Positions 36,680-49,059 of a DNA stretch of 64,000 nt are shown here, piece by piece. The stretch is from Schistosoma mansoni (taxonomy: Eukaryota; Platyhelminthes; Trematoda; Strigeidida; Schistosomatidae). Every line of letters begins with the position of its first letter. Positions within the stretch are counted from its first letter, which is position 1. The position numbers and the translations under genes were made by a program. The notes below the pieces were generated by a model that worked only from the letters and a program-made list of their open reading frames with translations, did not search any database and was not told where the DNA came from. The stretch spans positions 1 to 64,000 of the forward strand of contig NW_017386118.1 in NCBI RefSeq assembly GCF_000237925.1, given 5' to 3'.

Positions 36680-39600
36680 ATGAAACTATTTGGTACAAGT
36701 TGTTTACTGATTGTCTGTTTAATACAGATACTTGTTCCAGTTTGTAAATGTAAGTTGATGAGATTTTATGACTGTAGGTGATATGAGCACAATTAAGATG
36801 ATTATTTTATCCTACTCTTCATTTTTATTATCAATCTTATTACTCACAAACAATTTTCATACATGAGGATTTGAACATAATCGCACAATCAACTATCCTA
36901 TAATTCAGTTGTAGGATACAATTTTAATTTGAAAATGTGACTTCAGAGCGTCAGAAAATTGTTTTCATTTGTCGTTTAAGTACTAAAAATGTTCTGTCTA
37001 TAATTTCTCCTTTTGATTTTTGCACGAACATATTCATTGAATCTTCGTTCTTTTAGGGAATAGAAACTAAATTTATGGATAAGATGTAATCTGTGAACAG
37101 ATTATGTTATAAGCTCAACGATTGATGTTTTAAGTGAAGACAGAAAGTGAACCACTTAATTAACACAAAAAAACAGTATGCATCAGTAATAGATTATTCA
37201 AATAATGCAGTAAAATTTGCTAAACTCAAATAACAATCTAAATGATAAAATTAGTGTTGCACCGTATTATTTTGAGAAGAAGCTCTTGATTCTTATGGGA
37301 ACTTTTAGTGTTTTCCGTAATTTGCTTTCATATCTAACAGCATCATCGACATGAACGAATAAATCAAAATTACAAAATTCACGTTCTTCTAGAATCGCTT
37401 CCGGATATCCTGTTATTCATATATAAGCTGTTAGGTCATTATCTTCTTATTGGCATTCAACTACAAAGTAATTGGAAAAAATGCTATCAAAAAGAATGCA
37501 TGGTATGTAGTAAACAGAAATATGTGATTTTGAAGAAAACATTGTTGACAATATTATATCAATGCATCGAGATGAATTATCTACAAAAAGATGTTGAACT
37601 CACTTATATTTAACTTATTAATATCATCTCAATGGAAGTAAAACATGGTTAGGATTGGTTGTTTGTTAATTAATTCTATGAACGGATACATGTAATCTAA
37701 CACATTTTGATGGAGTTTTGTTCTCTGAACTGAATGGTTTGGTAGTGGAGCCTTCATTGTTCTTCTGAAAGATATCATGAGAAGGACGATGAAAGATCCA
37801 CGGTCAAACAATTCAATTCAGAGAACAAAACTACATCAAAATCATCTACCTGAGCTACAAATCTGCTCCACCATCTCAAAATATAACACATTATTGATTT
37901 TGAAAGGTGTATTGTACAATTTCACTCAATATTACACATTTCAACTGGCAGGTACTACATGGGGTGAGTCACTTGATAGACATTTAAATGTATTAGAATG
38001 GAAGTAACGAAGACTTAAGTTAACAGATTTTGTCATTTTATCAGAAGAATTTTACTTTCTTCGTAAAAGAATAATATGAAGCGTACTATAAGTAAGACAC
38101 ATTACATCGAACACTCAACACTTGTTCACTATTGGCGAATAACAGTTGACGTATTTAGGAAAAATAGAAGATGAAGGTTTGATTACAGCGCCACGTATAT
38201 GAAGTTTTTCATTTCTTCGACATAATATATATCTCACAAATACTGATTCTCAAATCCGTTCTCAATCACTGAAATATACTTGATATATTATTTCAATTAA
38301 CCTTTAACTGCCGATGTTAGTTGAACTCCTCGTTATAAATCATCAGTTGAAGTCAGTGGTTAGTTGAACACTAATCACGTTACTTTAATTGAATTTGAAA
38401 TTATGAAACACCGAACACTTCTATTTTCTTCCTGCAGCACGATTTACATCTAAAACATTTCGTAGAAGAGGTACTGACACCACCTACTTGTAGTTACATT
38501 TCGTTTACTATTTCTTTGGTGTTAGATATATGTGAAAATAAATTTTTCAAGAAAAATGCCTAAATTTCTATGCTGATTATTTAAAAAAGCTATTCAATGC
38601 GACGGTAAGTCGAGCAATGTATGAACGACTTTCATTATTTGCATAAAACATTCACAAGTGAAACATCAACATTTCCGTTTAGAGGTAGCACGACCGGATA
38701 CTTCAAAGTTATTATTTCTTAAGATTAAATCAAATAGCTGGTAAGATTGAATGGAATCTTTTGGTCTTTGTTCAAATCAAATTTGAAAGATAATCTTGCA
38801 GATAAGAAAACGTACCTACGTGGAATATTGACGACTAACAACCACAAAACTTTCGTGATAGTGTTCGAAATTTTTATCGGCTTTTCTCAGAAAAATATTT
38901 CACAGTAAATCAGTCACTAGGTAACAAAGATTTCTATAAGCAAGGGTATTTAATTAAACTGATTTACGGAATGTAATGAGGAGCATATGTAATCTAGGTA
39001 TGCTCTTGATCGATGCTTATCTTACTGATGGATAGTCGTCGATTTGTGTCGGACTACCCTATTCTGAATCCACAAAACTCCTGACTCATTTACAAATGCG
39101 AGATTTCATCTATGAGATGGATCACTGTAGAATATCTATGTTGCTCAGGTAATTATACAGCATGAAGCGTCCACATCTGTTTATGTCGTTGTATGACAGG
39201 TTAAAGTCAACGAAGGTAAATATTACAAAACATTGAATGACAACAGCAGGTACACTTTGGAGCTTAGACATGAGGATTATTAGTTTAATTTTTTAAATGT
39301 ATCCCTTACTTGTATTAGGAAATAAATGTTGTAGTACGTTTTAAACTATAAACGTTTAGTTTCTAAAGTATGTTACAAAAATTACTATTTATAATCGGGA
39401 TATTAATAACCTACTTAGTTTTATAGCACACACCATTTTATAGTGAAAAGAATTTCCTGAGTTGCAAATTTTGAAATAAGTTTACTAAAACTAAGTCCAA
39501 AAAATTCATTTGGTATTGTTTGCTTAAATCTTCCCATTGATTAGTCCCAGAGTGAATGTCAACTCTGAGATGCAGGTACATCCAGCTGACGAGTCCCAAA

Positions 39601-42600
39601 TAGGACGAAACGGGCGTCCTGGATTCCACTGCTAGCCACTATCCATCTTTGCTTAAGTCGAACAAAGTTTAATTAATTTCATGGATCAACAGCTTTTCGG
39701 CATTAAAGTTTGTTTCTAACGATCTTCTCAGGTACATTGTGATTATATTCACTAATTATTTGTGAGGTTAACATATTACAAACATGTTTTCACCTGGTAA
39801 CAAATAACTTATGCTATGATCTAGGGCCTTAGTTTTGGTGTGAATGTTATCATTGATAAATAACAAGTGAAACAGTGGGTTTGGACCTTAATAAACAGTA
39901 TTGGATATGAAAATGTTTGTATACATGTTTATAGCTTTTGCTTATTTATCAAACTAGTATGCAGAAATTATTTGCCCGATACATATGTACAATAATGATG
40001 ATACAAAATTTAATATCTGGAATGTGAATAAAGCTATTGTCTATCGTTGATGATTGCACGGACTGGTAAATACATTTGTCTCTAAAGTCAGTATGCTTTA
40101 ACACCAAATACCTAAAAATGATTAACTCCTAGTCACGAGTAGTGATCATTAGTGTTTAGGTAAGTTGAATGTAGGATAAATATCACTAATTGCAGTGGAT
40201 GATGGCCGCCTAATTTCCAGAGTATACCGATGCTTTTCATATAAACCGTTGGATGTGAACTAGGTTGTTTTGGTGTTTTCTGATAGCAGGGATCTCTGAA
40301 TGAACTATGTTTGATTTCTGGATGGATCATGAATATTCATTGTTAAGTAATACCGGAAAACAACAAAACAAAGACACAAAACATTCAAGTTGTCAGTTAT
40401 CCTCTATAGTTAGTCCGTGTACAAGATCACAAAGTTTCTCTGAATGAATAAGTGAGAATCAGAATCAAAGTTATCTTGAGGGATACTGACATTGACTATT
40501 TCAGACAAGCCTTGTACGGTTGTTTTTCTTGGTATTTGCATTTTATTACGCTATGTTACTTTCTAATAAACTTTTTTTAACAGATCTCAGTCAAAGTCAT
40601 TAAAGAGCTTTGTAGTCGTAGATTGGGAAATCCAATGTTAATCCAATAAGCTAGCAGTCAGTTATATACTACTTAACCAATTGTTTTGAAGCCAAATTAT
40701 CCAGAATTTCGGTATCATATAGATATGGTATAACTAGCAAAATGATCTTGTATCACTCATTACACCGGTAGAATAAAGATAATTAACATCGTTTAAAAAT
40801 TATTCATCGGAATTATACATCTATAATATTATGAAACGTGACTTTTTGTCTTGTGACCTTACTGGTTCCTTAAAGAGACGTATGAAATTATGGATGACAG
40901 AATGTCAGTAATTCAATATATTGAACTTAAACTTTTTCTTGAACAATGTCATTTTACTGGAAAATCTATGTATATATATGTGATTATGCTATTACCATTA
41001 CAGATATCGATGTAACAAGTATGTAATTAGTGATGCAATCAGTAATATTTTTAAAAATTCTGTTGGTTGCTTACACATAATGAAGGATATAATTTAATAA
41101 TATCATAAAATTTACATAGCATTACATAATAACGTAATAATAAACATGAGTTGTCATGAAAATTGTGTTAATCAACATCTCAGATGAATATCTCGATAGT
41201 TTCTATTGTAGAATGTTTGTTTGCTACAAGTTGGAGGATTACTATAGTTCTGATATTATTATTATTGTTATGGAAAACAGTAAACTGTTTTTCTGAATTC
41301 TTTCTAGTATTTATTTCAGTCAACATTCCCTACAGATTGTGAATGAAAACACATTGAAAACATTTGGTCGATCGAAGTAGTAGAGGAATTCGAGATTGAA
41401 ACTAGGCATCTTTATGAGTATACAAGATGAAATCATCTCTCATGACCTACTTCTTCCTTCGATGTGACATTTTGCTGTGCTGATCAGAATTATGAATTGT
41501 CGGTAATTTGAGGTTTTGGATTTTGTATGCTTGTTTTAACGTGAAAAATACCTACGAAGTAGCAATATTTCTTAATGATATCCTTAATGCTGTATCTTGG
41601 AAACAGAAAGCAATCTCACAAGTAAGTACCTGATGATAAAACATAAATGTTTAGTATTTTTTTGCAATGCAGTGCATTTGAATTTACATCTGAGTTAGTC
41701 AGACAAAAGTGTCTACTGATCGTTATGTTTTTCTAAAGCGACCCTTTGCTGTGGTAAGTTGATCAAATTCGTTTACATAAAGAATTTTTTCTGAATCATT
41801 TGTTAATAAAATCACCTTCTTTACAATAAACTTAGATGTTCTTTATAGTATTGAGTAAAGGTATTCACTTCAAAGTTTTAGTTCTTCTTTGAAAACATTG
41901 ACAAAGAAGATAGACCCCCCCGTTTGCGTTAATTTAGTTATACAGACTAGTGTACTCTGTTTTCCTGTAGTTCATACTCAACAAAATAGTTTTCGGATTC
42001 TACCGTACAATAACTTACCTGGATATTATTCAGTTGCGCATATATTTTATTTTTATTCAGCAACAAATGAATTTATTCGACTGAACCTCAGTTGCAATTA
42101 CTTTACATCTGTTATGGAAGAAAATATTTCGAGAAATGAGATATTTAAGATTCAGTGTCATCGAACAATATGTGCTTGCTATGTATACTATCATCACAGT
42201 GATTATAATTGTGTTGCAGCAGATGCCATACATGCTATGGGTTCAATAGAATCTTGATATTTGAAAAATACATTACAGGACGTGATTATTGATGATATTG
42301 ACTTCAGACCCTAAATTTATGTAATCTGAACTTCAATGACGTTAAGTAGGCATGGCTCGCCGAAATTGGAATCCGTTTAATGCAATAGATGTGCACTAAT
42401 CTACTCTACGCGTTTACAAAATTCACTCCATTATTTTATGTTTGAATAATAATTTTTCTCATCTAATGCTTTCACTTCTAGATAAAGATGGTTGTGACGG
42501 TAGGTCTCACAGTATAGTTTGAAGAAAGAATATTGTGTTATGTATTCCGAATGATAAAACTTTCAAATACCATGAAGCTCATTCGTTGTTAGTTATCTAT

Positions 42601-45600
42601 TGACATTTAATTAACAGTTGAAGAGAATTATAATTTCGTACTTCGAGATAACTACTACATACAATTTAGTACATATTTTCATTCACTTGTCATACAACTA
42701 CATGAAACTGAATACACCTTAAATAAACAATGGAACATATGTAAGGCAATAGTATATTTTGAGATGTATTTAGATTCATGTGTTTGGGGATCTTTTAACA
42801 TTGTAATAATGTGCTCATTTACTTTTACATAGTAAGATTAAGTTGAGTTAATATTAGTTGTGTAGTTGCTTTCGACTTATTGATGATGAAGTTATTTATG
42901 TTCTTTCATAAAAATATTGTATTCCACAAATGTATTTTGCAAACATGAAATTGAGCATGATGAAAACATTTACTGATTCTTCACTTTGAATACATACAGA
43001 ACTAATATTTCGGTGACTCATATAACGTATAATGACTATGTAGACTACTTAAAGCACTCCATGTAAGTGTTAAGGTACTATAGACGGAGTGAATTCGTTT
43101 GTTCTTCTGGTTACAGTATTGAGAAACATTTGTACCACATTTAGTCTGTCCATCACAGCACTATTGACTGCCAACTGTTAGTATGAGAAATTAGCGGATT
43201 GGTAATTTAATTCACCATTATCAATATCCTTTCTTATTCATATGCATAAATGTTTTAGGTCCTAGCGGTAAGTTCAGTTCAATATTTTGAAACTAGTTTC
43301 AGTACTACTTTGTCAGTTTCGTCTAATGGTTGTGATGTCTGAAGTAGGAGAGTATCCTCATAATGATAATAACTGATTGTCTAAGATGTAATTCTTGTAA
43401 TTGTGTAATACTTCTGAGAAGTATTTATCGTTTGCAGAAATTGGAAAAATACCTATATTACTATACGTGTGTATGTTATTATTCGATCTAGATAAAAGAA
43501 CACTGACGATGAGAGCCGTTCGATTACACATACGTATCTCTAATACATTTATATCTATATCTATATCTATGTCTATCTATCTATGTCTATCTTTTTGTGT
43601 TTGTGACGAAAAAGATAATCCTGAACTTACCTTGAAAAACTGTAAGTGCAATTTAAATTTCTTTCTAAGTTATCATTGATTTGACTCAATCTCTTGTGTG
43701 GTATTTTTTTAATAATATTTCCGGAAATCAGTTTAAAAAGAGACAACTTTATTCATCTAGGTAGTATATGAATGGTATGGTGTGTTCCGGAAATCAGATT
43801 TTATATACAACATAAAAATTCAATATAAGCAGATAATCGTAGGGATTTTCGCAAATATCTGATCCATTTTCATGATATTTCAACTTGATTATTTTATTCA
43901 CCTAGATATGTAACTGGATGGTTACAGCCTAATTTATCAGATCTCGAGGAGGTTAATAATCTATACATACCATGCATACAAGATGCATTTGCGAAATACT
44001 GTATTTAATTATCGCAAAAAAACAATATATATGTATATACAAAGACGTTTAATAGACAGACAATTAAATATACTTTTTATTATATCCTGTTTTTTATATT
44101 CGCTCTTCAAAACAGACCTGCGTAAAGCCCAAATGAGTAAGTTATTGTTCCTTCACTACAAATACGATGTTGTGCATATTTTTTAATCATGAATATTTAT
44201 TAGAAGTTTAATTTAAAACTAAATTATGAATATCGTTACCTCATGAGAAGCTCTGTGATCACCTTTAATTTATAGAAAGAGATATATCTGAATGAAGTTC
44301 AAGTAGTAAACACCAAGAGCTTAACTCACAGAAAAATGATTTGTTGGTAAATCTCACATATAGAAAAGCTGAAAAGAATGGCATACAATGTAACCTAATA
44401 GAGGTATCATTTACGAAGCAAAGACCTTAGGTTCATGTAATTATTTCAAGACCAATGATGGAAAAAGTTTATAGATGTATCCCGTCTTATAATTTATCGA
44501 TTAACTACATGTAAAGTGAGTAATATAAGTGGAATGGATTGGTGGATACAGGAAAATTGAATGATTTACGCATTCATTGAAAGAACATTCAAACTGCTTA
44601 CCGTCATGGTTGAAGTTTTCGCCCAACATGACAATAGTAAGTCTATCCATTCATTATGATATTAACGTCGAGTCTAAATTGTACGTAGATCGTTAATATG
44701 TAATAACAAATGATACGCTAATATAATGGATCATGTGTCGACGACTAATGTGTGAATAACTGTTGGTTGATCCTGTGAATAACAGGTTTCTGTTCATACT
44801 TGATATTCAGCAGATTTCGGCAGAATTTAGCAGTCAGATGTGTTTTCATTATTTTTGTTATTAAAGTTGACAAACTAAGAGAAGCTGGTAAGTTCGTTAT
44901 AGCCATTTTTCTCCTAATAAACCCTTCTTATTTGGATGTTGTGAAATCTGTCTATTAGAAAATAATTATATGTAACAACGGTTATGTAATAGGTGTGGAT
45001 AATCAAATGAAGAAGAGAATAAACGGAAGGAAATGAAGAACCACAAATATATTCAGGGTGTTAAAAATTAGCAAAGTCGTTTATTATGTCAAAACAGCCA
45101 AGAACAGGGAAGGTTGTCACGTATTCTAAACCCTATTTCATGTGTCCTGTACTTGTTTACCATGTTTTTACCCTATCAGTTTATATCCGTTTATACATAT
45201 ATAGTACGCGATCTAAATAATTTTTAGTGATTACTATGTTATTCTCCACTTATTCAAGTTTGGTATATTTCTTATGATGGACTATTGATTAGAACATTAT
45301 TAGTTTGTTATTCTTATCATTACTAGTGCACTTTGCTTCGCACTATGGACCCGCACTTTACACCAATAATGTATTGTTGTGTTAATAAAATTAAGCAACA
45401 GTAGACTTACTTCATTATTCTCATCCGGTCTCGCAACAATGGAACATATTTCAATCAGTTCCAACAAGGATGGGAGTTCTAAAAGTGATCTTTCTGGTTG
45501 CTCTTGGCGTCAATTACGTTACCTCTGATTGCTTACACCTGATTATCTTGAAACATTTACGACACCATTTACGTATTGAATATGATAGAAAATACACTCT

Positions 45601-46828
45601 ATGAGTTTTGGTTGCTAGTGTAACAGGTTTTGAAATTTATAAATCGTTATGATCAAGCTTTCAGTAAATAACATTGAGAGTCCACAATTTTACATTTCTT
45701 CCTAAGTACAAAAATTGGGTGTAAGTCTGCCGGAATTGACTGGTGTATTTTTATCCACTGTTTAGTATGAAATATATGATTATTTCAAAAAATAGACTAC
45801 ATTAAACTCCAACCTATTTAGAATAAGTTTAAGTGTCTACCATTCTCGAAGATATTTACTCTCATTTAGAGGGGTACTATCATGAAATCTTCTAAGCTAA
45901 TGAATAGTCTAATCAATTCTGTATTGATTAGAAGGGTGTATACCAATCTACCAAACGATACCGATCAATGTTCAGTAGTGTCAAGGTTATAATTTGTAAT
46001 ATATTTGCCAAACATTACCATAATTAAAGCTAATCTAAGAGATAATTCACGAGGTATTACCCATGATGCTTTTCAAATGGTGAGTACAAAATTTGTTGAA
46101 AGCATTCAGTTGTCAGTGGCTACAGAGTACCGAGAATTTTATCTCATTATTTTCAAATTTATATAGCATAATTGACTTATTTATTGATTAAATTATCTGT
46201 GTAGTTGCCTCAGTGTAAATACTAACTCCCTAATTATATTGATTAGTTTCACATTTTAAATAGTTCTCTGTAACTAAAACTGAAGATTGAAGTTGGCTTT
46301 GATGAGTATTCGACTGTCTGTTTATTGACAGTATTCTGAAAAGTAACTCGATTGAAAATAGTTTAGGATAAATTGCATTTTAGATACCCAACATTCACAG
46401 TTGTTCTCATATTCTAAAAACTGACATGAAACATGTTAATAAATATCTTTTCTCGTATATTAGAACTCTTTTGGAATTCGATTCACTAATATTTTTAGGC
46501 TAACGGTACAGTGTTAGTTTACTAGCTTATCATTATACTTACACAGTGAGCAGTGTAAAGTCATAAAATTACAGATATCCAGTAATCACGTGACTCCTTG
46601 CTCAAAAATCAAGGTTTCGAAAACAATCTTCCTCATCATATAGTTTAACATAAGGTCATCTAGAAACCAATTACTATTTTAAATAATTTACCTGGGCATT
46701 ACTTACTTGCTTACTTTAGTCTACCAAATATAATGCTTGTTGTTAATTATTGTTTAAAATTTTCAGGGTCGTTGAATATAAGGGGATTTCAAAGGACCAC
46801 GTCTATCAACACATGGATAATTGACTGA
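36680..46828 (+). CDS. Micro-exon gene A: signal peptide plus cysteine-rich protein
   Basis: Proposed coding exons: 36680-36749, 37952-37963, 38438-38470, 38590-38604, 41004-41018, 41607-41621, 41739-41753, 42482-42499, 43259-43267, 43615-43641, 44116-44136, 44616-44636, 44867-44887, 45707-45718, 46767-46828. All internal exons are 9-33 nt, multiples of three and phase 1-1. Joined they give 121 codons without a stop. Exon 1 is a hydrophobic signal peptide (ATG in MKLFGTSCLLIVCLIQ) with donor GTAAGT. Later blocks: CTTW, IQCD, TLCC, KDGCD, NPELTLKN, LRKAQM, DKLREA. Micro-exon genes of this build are known in schistosomes and encode secreted proteins of gland and tegument. Support is strongest where paralogs B or C share the exon; 38438, 44616, 45707 and the last exon are weaker. 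Exon 45707 could instead end at 45720 (better donor GTAAGT), shifting frame and stopping early in the last exon. The family is not identified. Confidence 0.8.
37706..37841. repeat. Foldback of Penelope-type terminal repeat in intron 1 of gene A
   Basis: Left arm 37706-37768 (TTTGATGGAGTTTTGTTCTC onward) is the inverse of right arm 37782-37841 (ending GAGAACAAAACTACATCAAA), separated by about 13 nt. It is the same repeat as at 1-140, 23.8 and 28.1 kb. Such an RNA would form a long hairpin in the intron. Confidence 0.75.
39543..39655 (+). mobile_element. 5'-truncated SMalpha-type repeat in an intron of gene A
   Basis: It starts within box B (AGTCCCAGAGTG) and continues through the hammerhead to the CTATCCATCTTTGCTTAA end. 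The tRNA-like head is missing, so it cannot promote its own transcription, but it is on the sense strand of gene A. Confidence 0.85.
39572..39633 (+). ncRNA. Hammerhead ribozyme in the sense strand of a gene A intron
   Basis: CTGACGA (39586-39592), stem II GTCC/GGAC with CAAATA loop, GAAAC (39607-39611) and cleavage GTC with C at 39618. Stem I pairs GCAGGTACATCCAG with CTGGATTCCACTGC; the internal GTACAT/CACT bulges that give tertiary contacts in this ribozyme are present. It should cut the gene A pre-mRNA within the intron between exons 38590-38604 and 41004-41018. Confidence 0.88.
41938..42257 (+). other. Open frame in a gene A intron, possible alternative last exon
   Basis: After a pyrimidine-containing acceptor ending AATTTAG (41937) an open frame runs 320 nt to a TGA. 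Its phase fits splicing from exon 41739-41753. It would encode about 106 residues with six cysteines, including CHRTICACYVYY. No paralog copy was seen in genes B or C, and no known domain is evident. Chance openness is quite possible. Confidence 0.3.
43540..43592 (+). repeat. TCTA-type microsatellite before a micro-exon
   Basis: Repeated ATATCT and ATCT units end about 20 nt before exon 43615-43641 and supply part of its pyrimidine tract. Length change here could alter inclusion of that exon. Confidence 0.7.
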
Positions 46829-46893
46829 AATTCTTATGATTCTTTAATATAAATGAAGAGATGCAAATGTTTTAACGAGATTCCTTTTTTATC

Positions 46894-46899
46894 AATAAA
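46894..46899 (+). other. Polyadenylation signal of gene A
   Basis: AATAAA 66 nt after the proposed stop codon at 46826-46828. Confidence 0.55.
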
Positions 46900-46904
46900 C
46901 TGAC

Positions 46905-48365
46905 TTTTGTTCATCTCTGAATTCTTAATTGTGAAGAGTAGGCACACAAAGAACATGGGGAGTGAGAGTTGTTTTGTATTCTAAATCATGCACAATGTTA
47001 TGGGAATCAAAACGGTTACATTTGTGCTAGATAATATAAAAATGACGAAAACAATTATTTTAGTTCATGTGTTCCTTCAGGATAAATAAATGTACAAAGA
47101 AAATTGATAGATTCTCCAGATATATCATAAAATTGTTTCACCATTTTAGTGGAAAGCACACAGCTGAGTTATTCGAGATTTCGACATGCGGACAAAATAT
47201 ACTACTATGTTAAAAATTTCGAAGTTATGACTTCGAAAAGTATTTTCATTAGTCCATATGAAATGAAATAGAAATGCGATAGTGAATATATCTAGTTTAT
47301 TATTGATACAGCATTTCCCTGATAATAAAAGTCTGGATTAGGTTTTGTCCATTAACATTTTTCCACTAATTTTCTTCAAATGAATATTTGGTTGAATGAT
47401 CATGATCAGTGATAGTGACTGAGATTTATGACATCTGGTTTAAAAATTACGAATTATCAAGGAATTCTGCATTGAGTGATTGTCTATTCATCAGTTTACT
47501 GGCGAAACTGGTTTACGGACTATTCATTTCCAAGAAATTAACAATGTACTGTTCATTGTAAACACACTGGACGATTCTTGAACAATGAGGCGTGTTAAAA
47601 GGCGGAAAAATATAAGGTGTTATATACTTCTTCTGAAGCGTATACAGTAATTCAAGAAAAGGCATTTAGAAAACATATACATACATATTATCATATGTAC
47701 ACGGGACCAATGTTATAGCTCTTGATCATGAAACCTAACGGTAACTTCAGTCACTTCGTAATGTAGTACACGAAATCTCAGGTTTCGAAGACAAGTGACT
47801 TATTTACAGTCCATCAAGTTGAACTTGAGCATTTGCGACGTGCTTCTCGCACATCCTAGAAGACTTTTGATTCTATTTATGATTAACATTGACAAACTTT
47901 TTCGGTCCGTGAATAATACTGTATTCAGATTGTTAATTCTAGTTAGCAAAGATAAGAAGGAATGTCGGGGAATCTATGAAAATATCATTACTCGTCAAGC
48001 TATTTTGTGATGCTTCAAAAGTTAATCAGTTGAGTGGGTGGTAAATCAATTTATTATCATACATATAGTTCCCTTTATAATCTTGAACGAATCCAAAACA
48101 AAGAATTGAGCAGAACTGTATGAATTCATTTTATTTTGTTAAATATTGATCAGCTGCTTACTGCCCAGAATATTTATAGTCAAAACTATTGTAAAGTTTA
48201 CATACTTTTGACAGTAAAAATGGATATGTATCATCACGGTGTAGTGAGAGTTCAAGACGCATAATGAGTGTTGTAAATAGATATGATAGATATGATGTGA
48301 GAGGAGATCCCGGATCATTACACGCAGTGACAAATAATTAATTGATAATGTGATGAAGTAACTAA
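46905..48365. other. Between convergent genes A and B, nothing recognised
   Basis: AT-rich sequence without supported exons on either strand. Confidence 0.35.
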
Positions 48366-48370
48366 AAAAA

Positions 48371-48560
48371 TTAAAACAATTCAGAATAACATGAGTTGAG
48401 CTCAGTCAGCTGAACGTCTTTCTGGGTGTTGTCGATTACAAATTTAGTGGGATCATTTAAAATGGACATAACTTTGTTGATGTATTCATCTCTGTTAAGA
48501 ATGACTACTGGTTTTAATTCCATGACTTCTTCATTACCTTTAAAATTATCACACATTCGG
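48371..48560 (-). pseudogene. Penelope-like reverse transcriptase fragment (amino-terminal part)
   Basis: The minus-strand frame reads KPVVILNRDEYINKVMSILN followed by DPTKFVIDNTQKD. Penelope-type reverse transcriptases have KPDKGNAVVVLNxxDYxxK followed by a TKF/L block here. The KPDKGN part appears scrambled (GNEEVMELKP). It is a short relic. Confidence 0.5.
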
Positions 48561-48653
48561 TCTTATCTGTCTTTGAACTCCACTCAACTATTACACCACC
48601 CACCCTTTATGCTTCCTTCATTCTAATACCTAATAACCTCTGACCTTTCCTTG

Positions 48654-48674
48654 CATATATATATATATATATAT
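48654..48674. repeat. AT dinucleotide repeat
   Basis: Simple AT run of about 21 nt. Confidence 0.8.
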
Positions 48675-48856
48675 TATTCCATACTATTTATTACCCCGAT
48701 GCTAAAACTCTAATACATATTTGGTTGTAAGCAGCTGATGAGAAACCACGAAATATAATGAATTTATATTATTCTACATCAATATTTGTTCTGTCTTTAT
48801 TTAAATTCATAAAGGGAACTAACTGCATCGAAATAACTTAATAAAAGCGTGACTAC

Positions 48857-49056
48857 NNNNNNNNNNNNNNNNNNNNNNNNNNNNNNNNNNNNNNNNNNNN
48901 NNNNNNNNNNNNNNNNNNNNNNNNNNNNNNNNNNNNNNNNNNNNNNNNNNNNNNNNNNNNNNNNNNNNNNNNNNNNNNNNNNNNNNNNNNNNNNNNNNNN
49001 NNNNNNNNNNNNNNNNNNNNNNNNNNNNNNNNNNNNNNNNNNNNNNNNNNNNNNNN
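48857..49056. other. Assembly gap
   Basis: 200 N, a fixed-size placeholder; true length unknown. Confidence 0.99.
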
Positions 49057-49059
49057 TCA

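Noticed and set aside
38690-38752. Possible extra gene A micro-exon before GTAAGATTG
   Set aside because: 17 nt long and in phase 1 it begins with a stop (TAA).
46045-46084. Possible gene A exon before GTGAGTAC
   Set aside because: 26 nt, not a multiple of three, weak acceptor.
48735-48760. CTGATGA followed by GAAA near 48.74 kb as a hammerhead
   Set aside because: The bases between cannot form stem II, and no stem I or cleavage site is evident.
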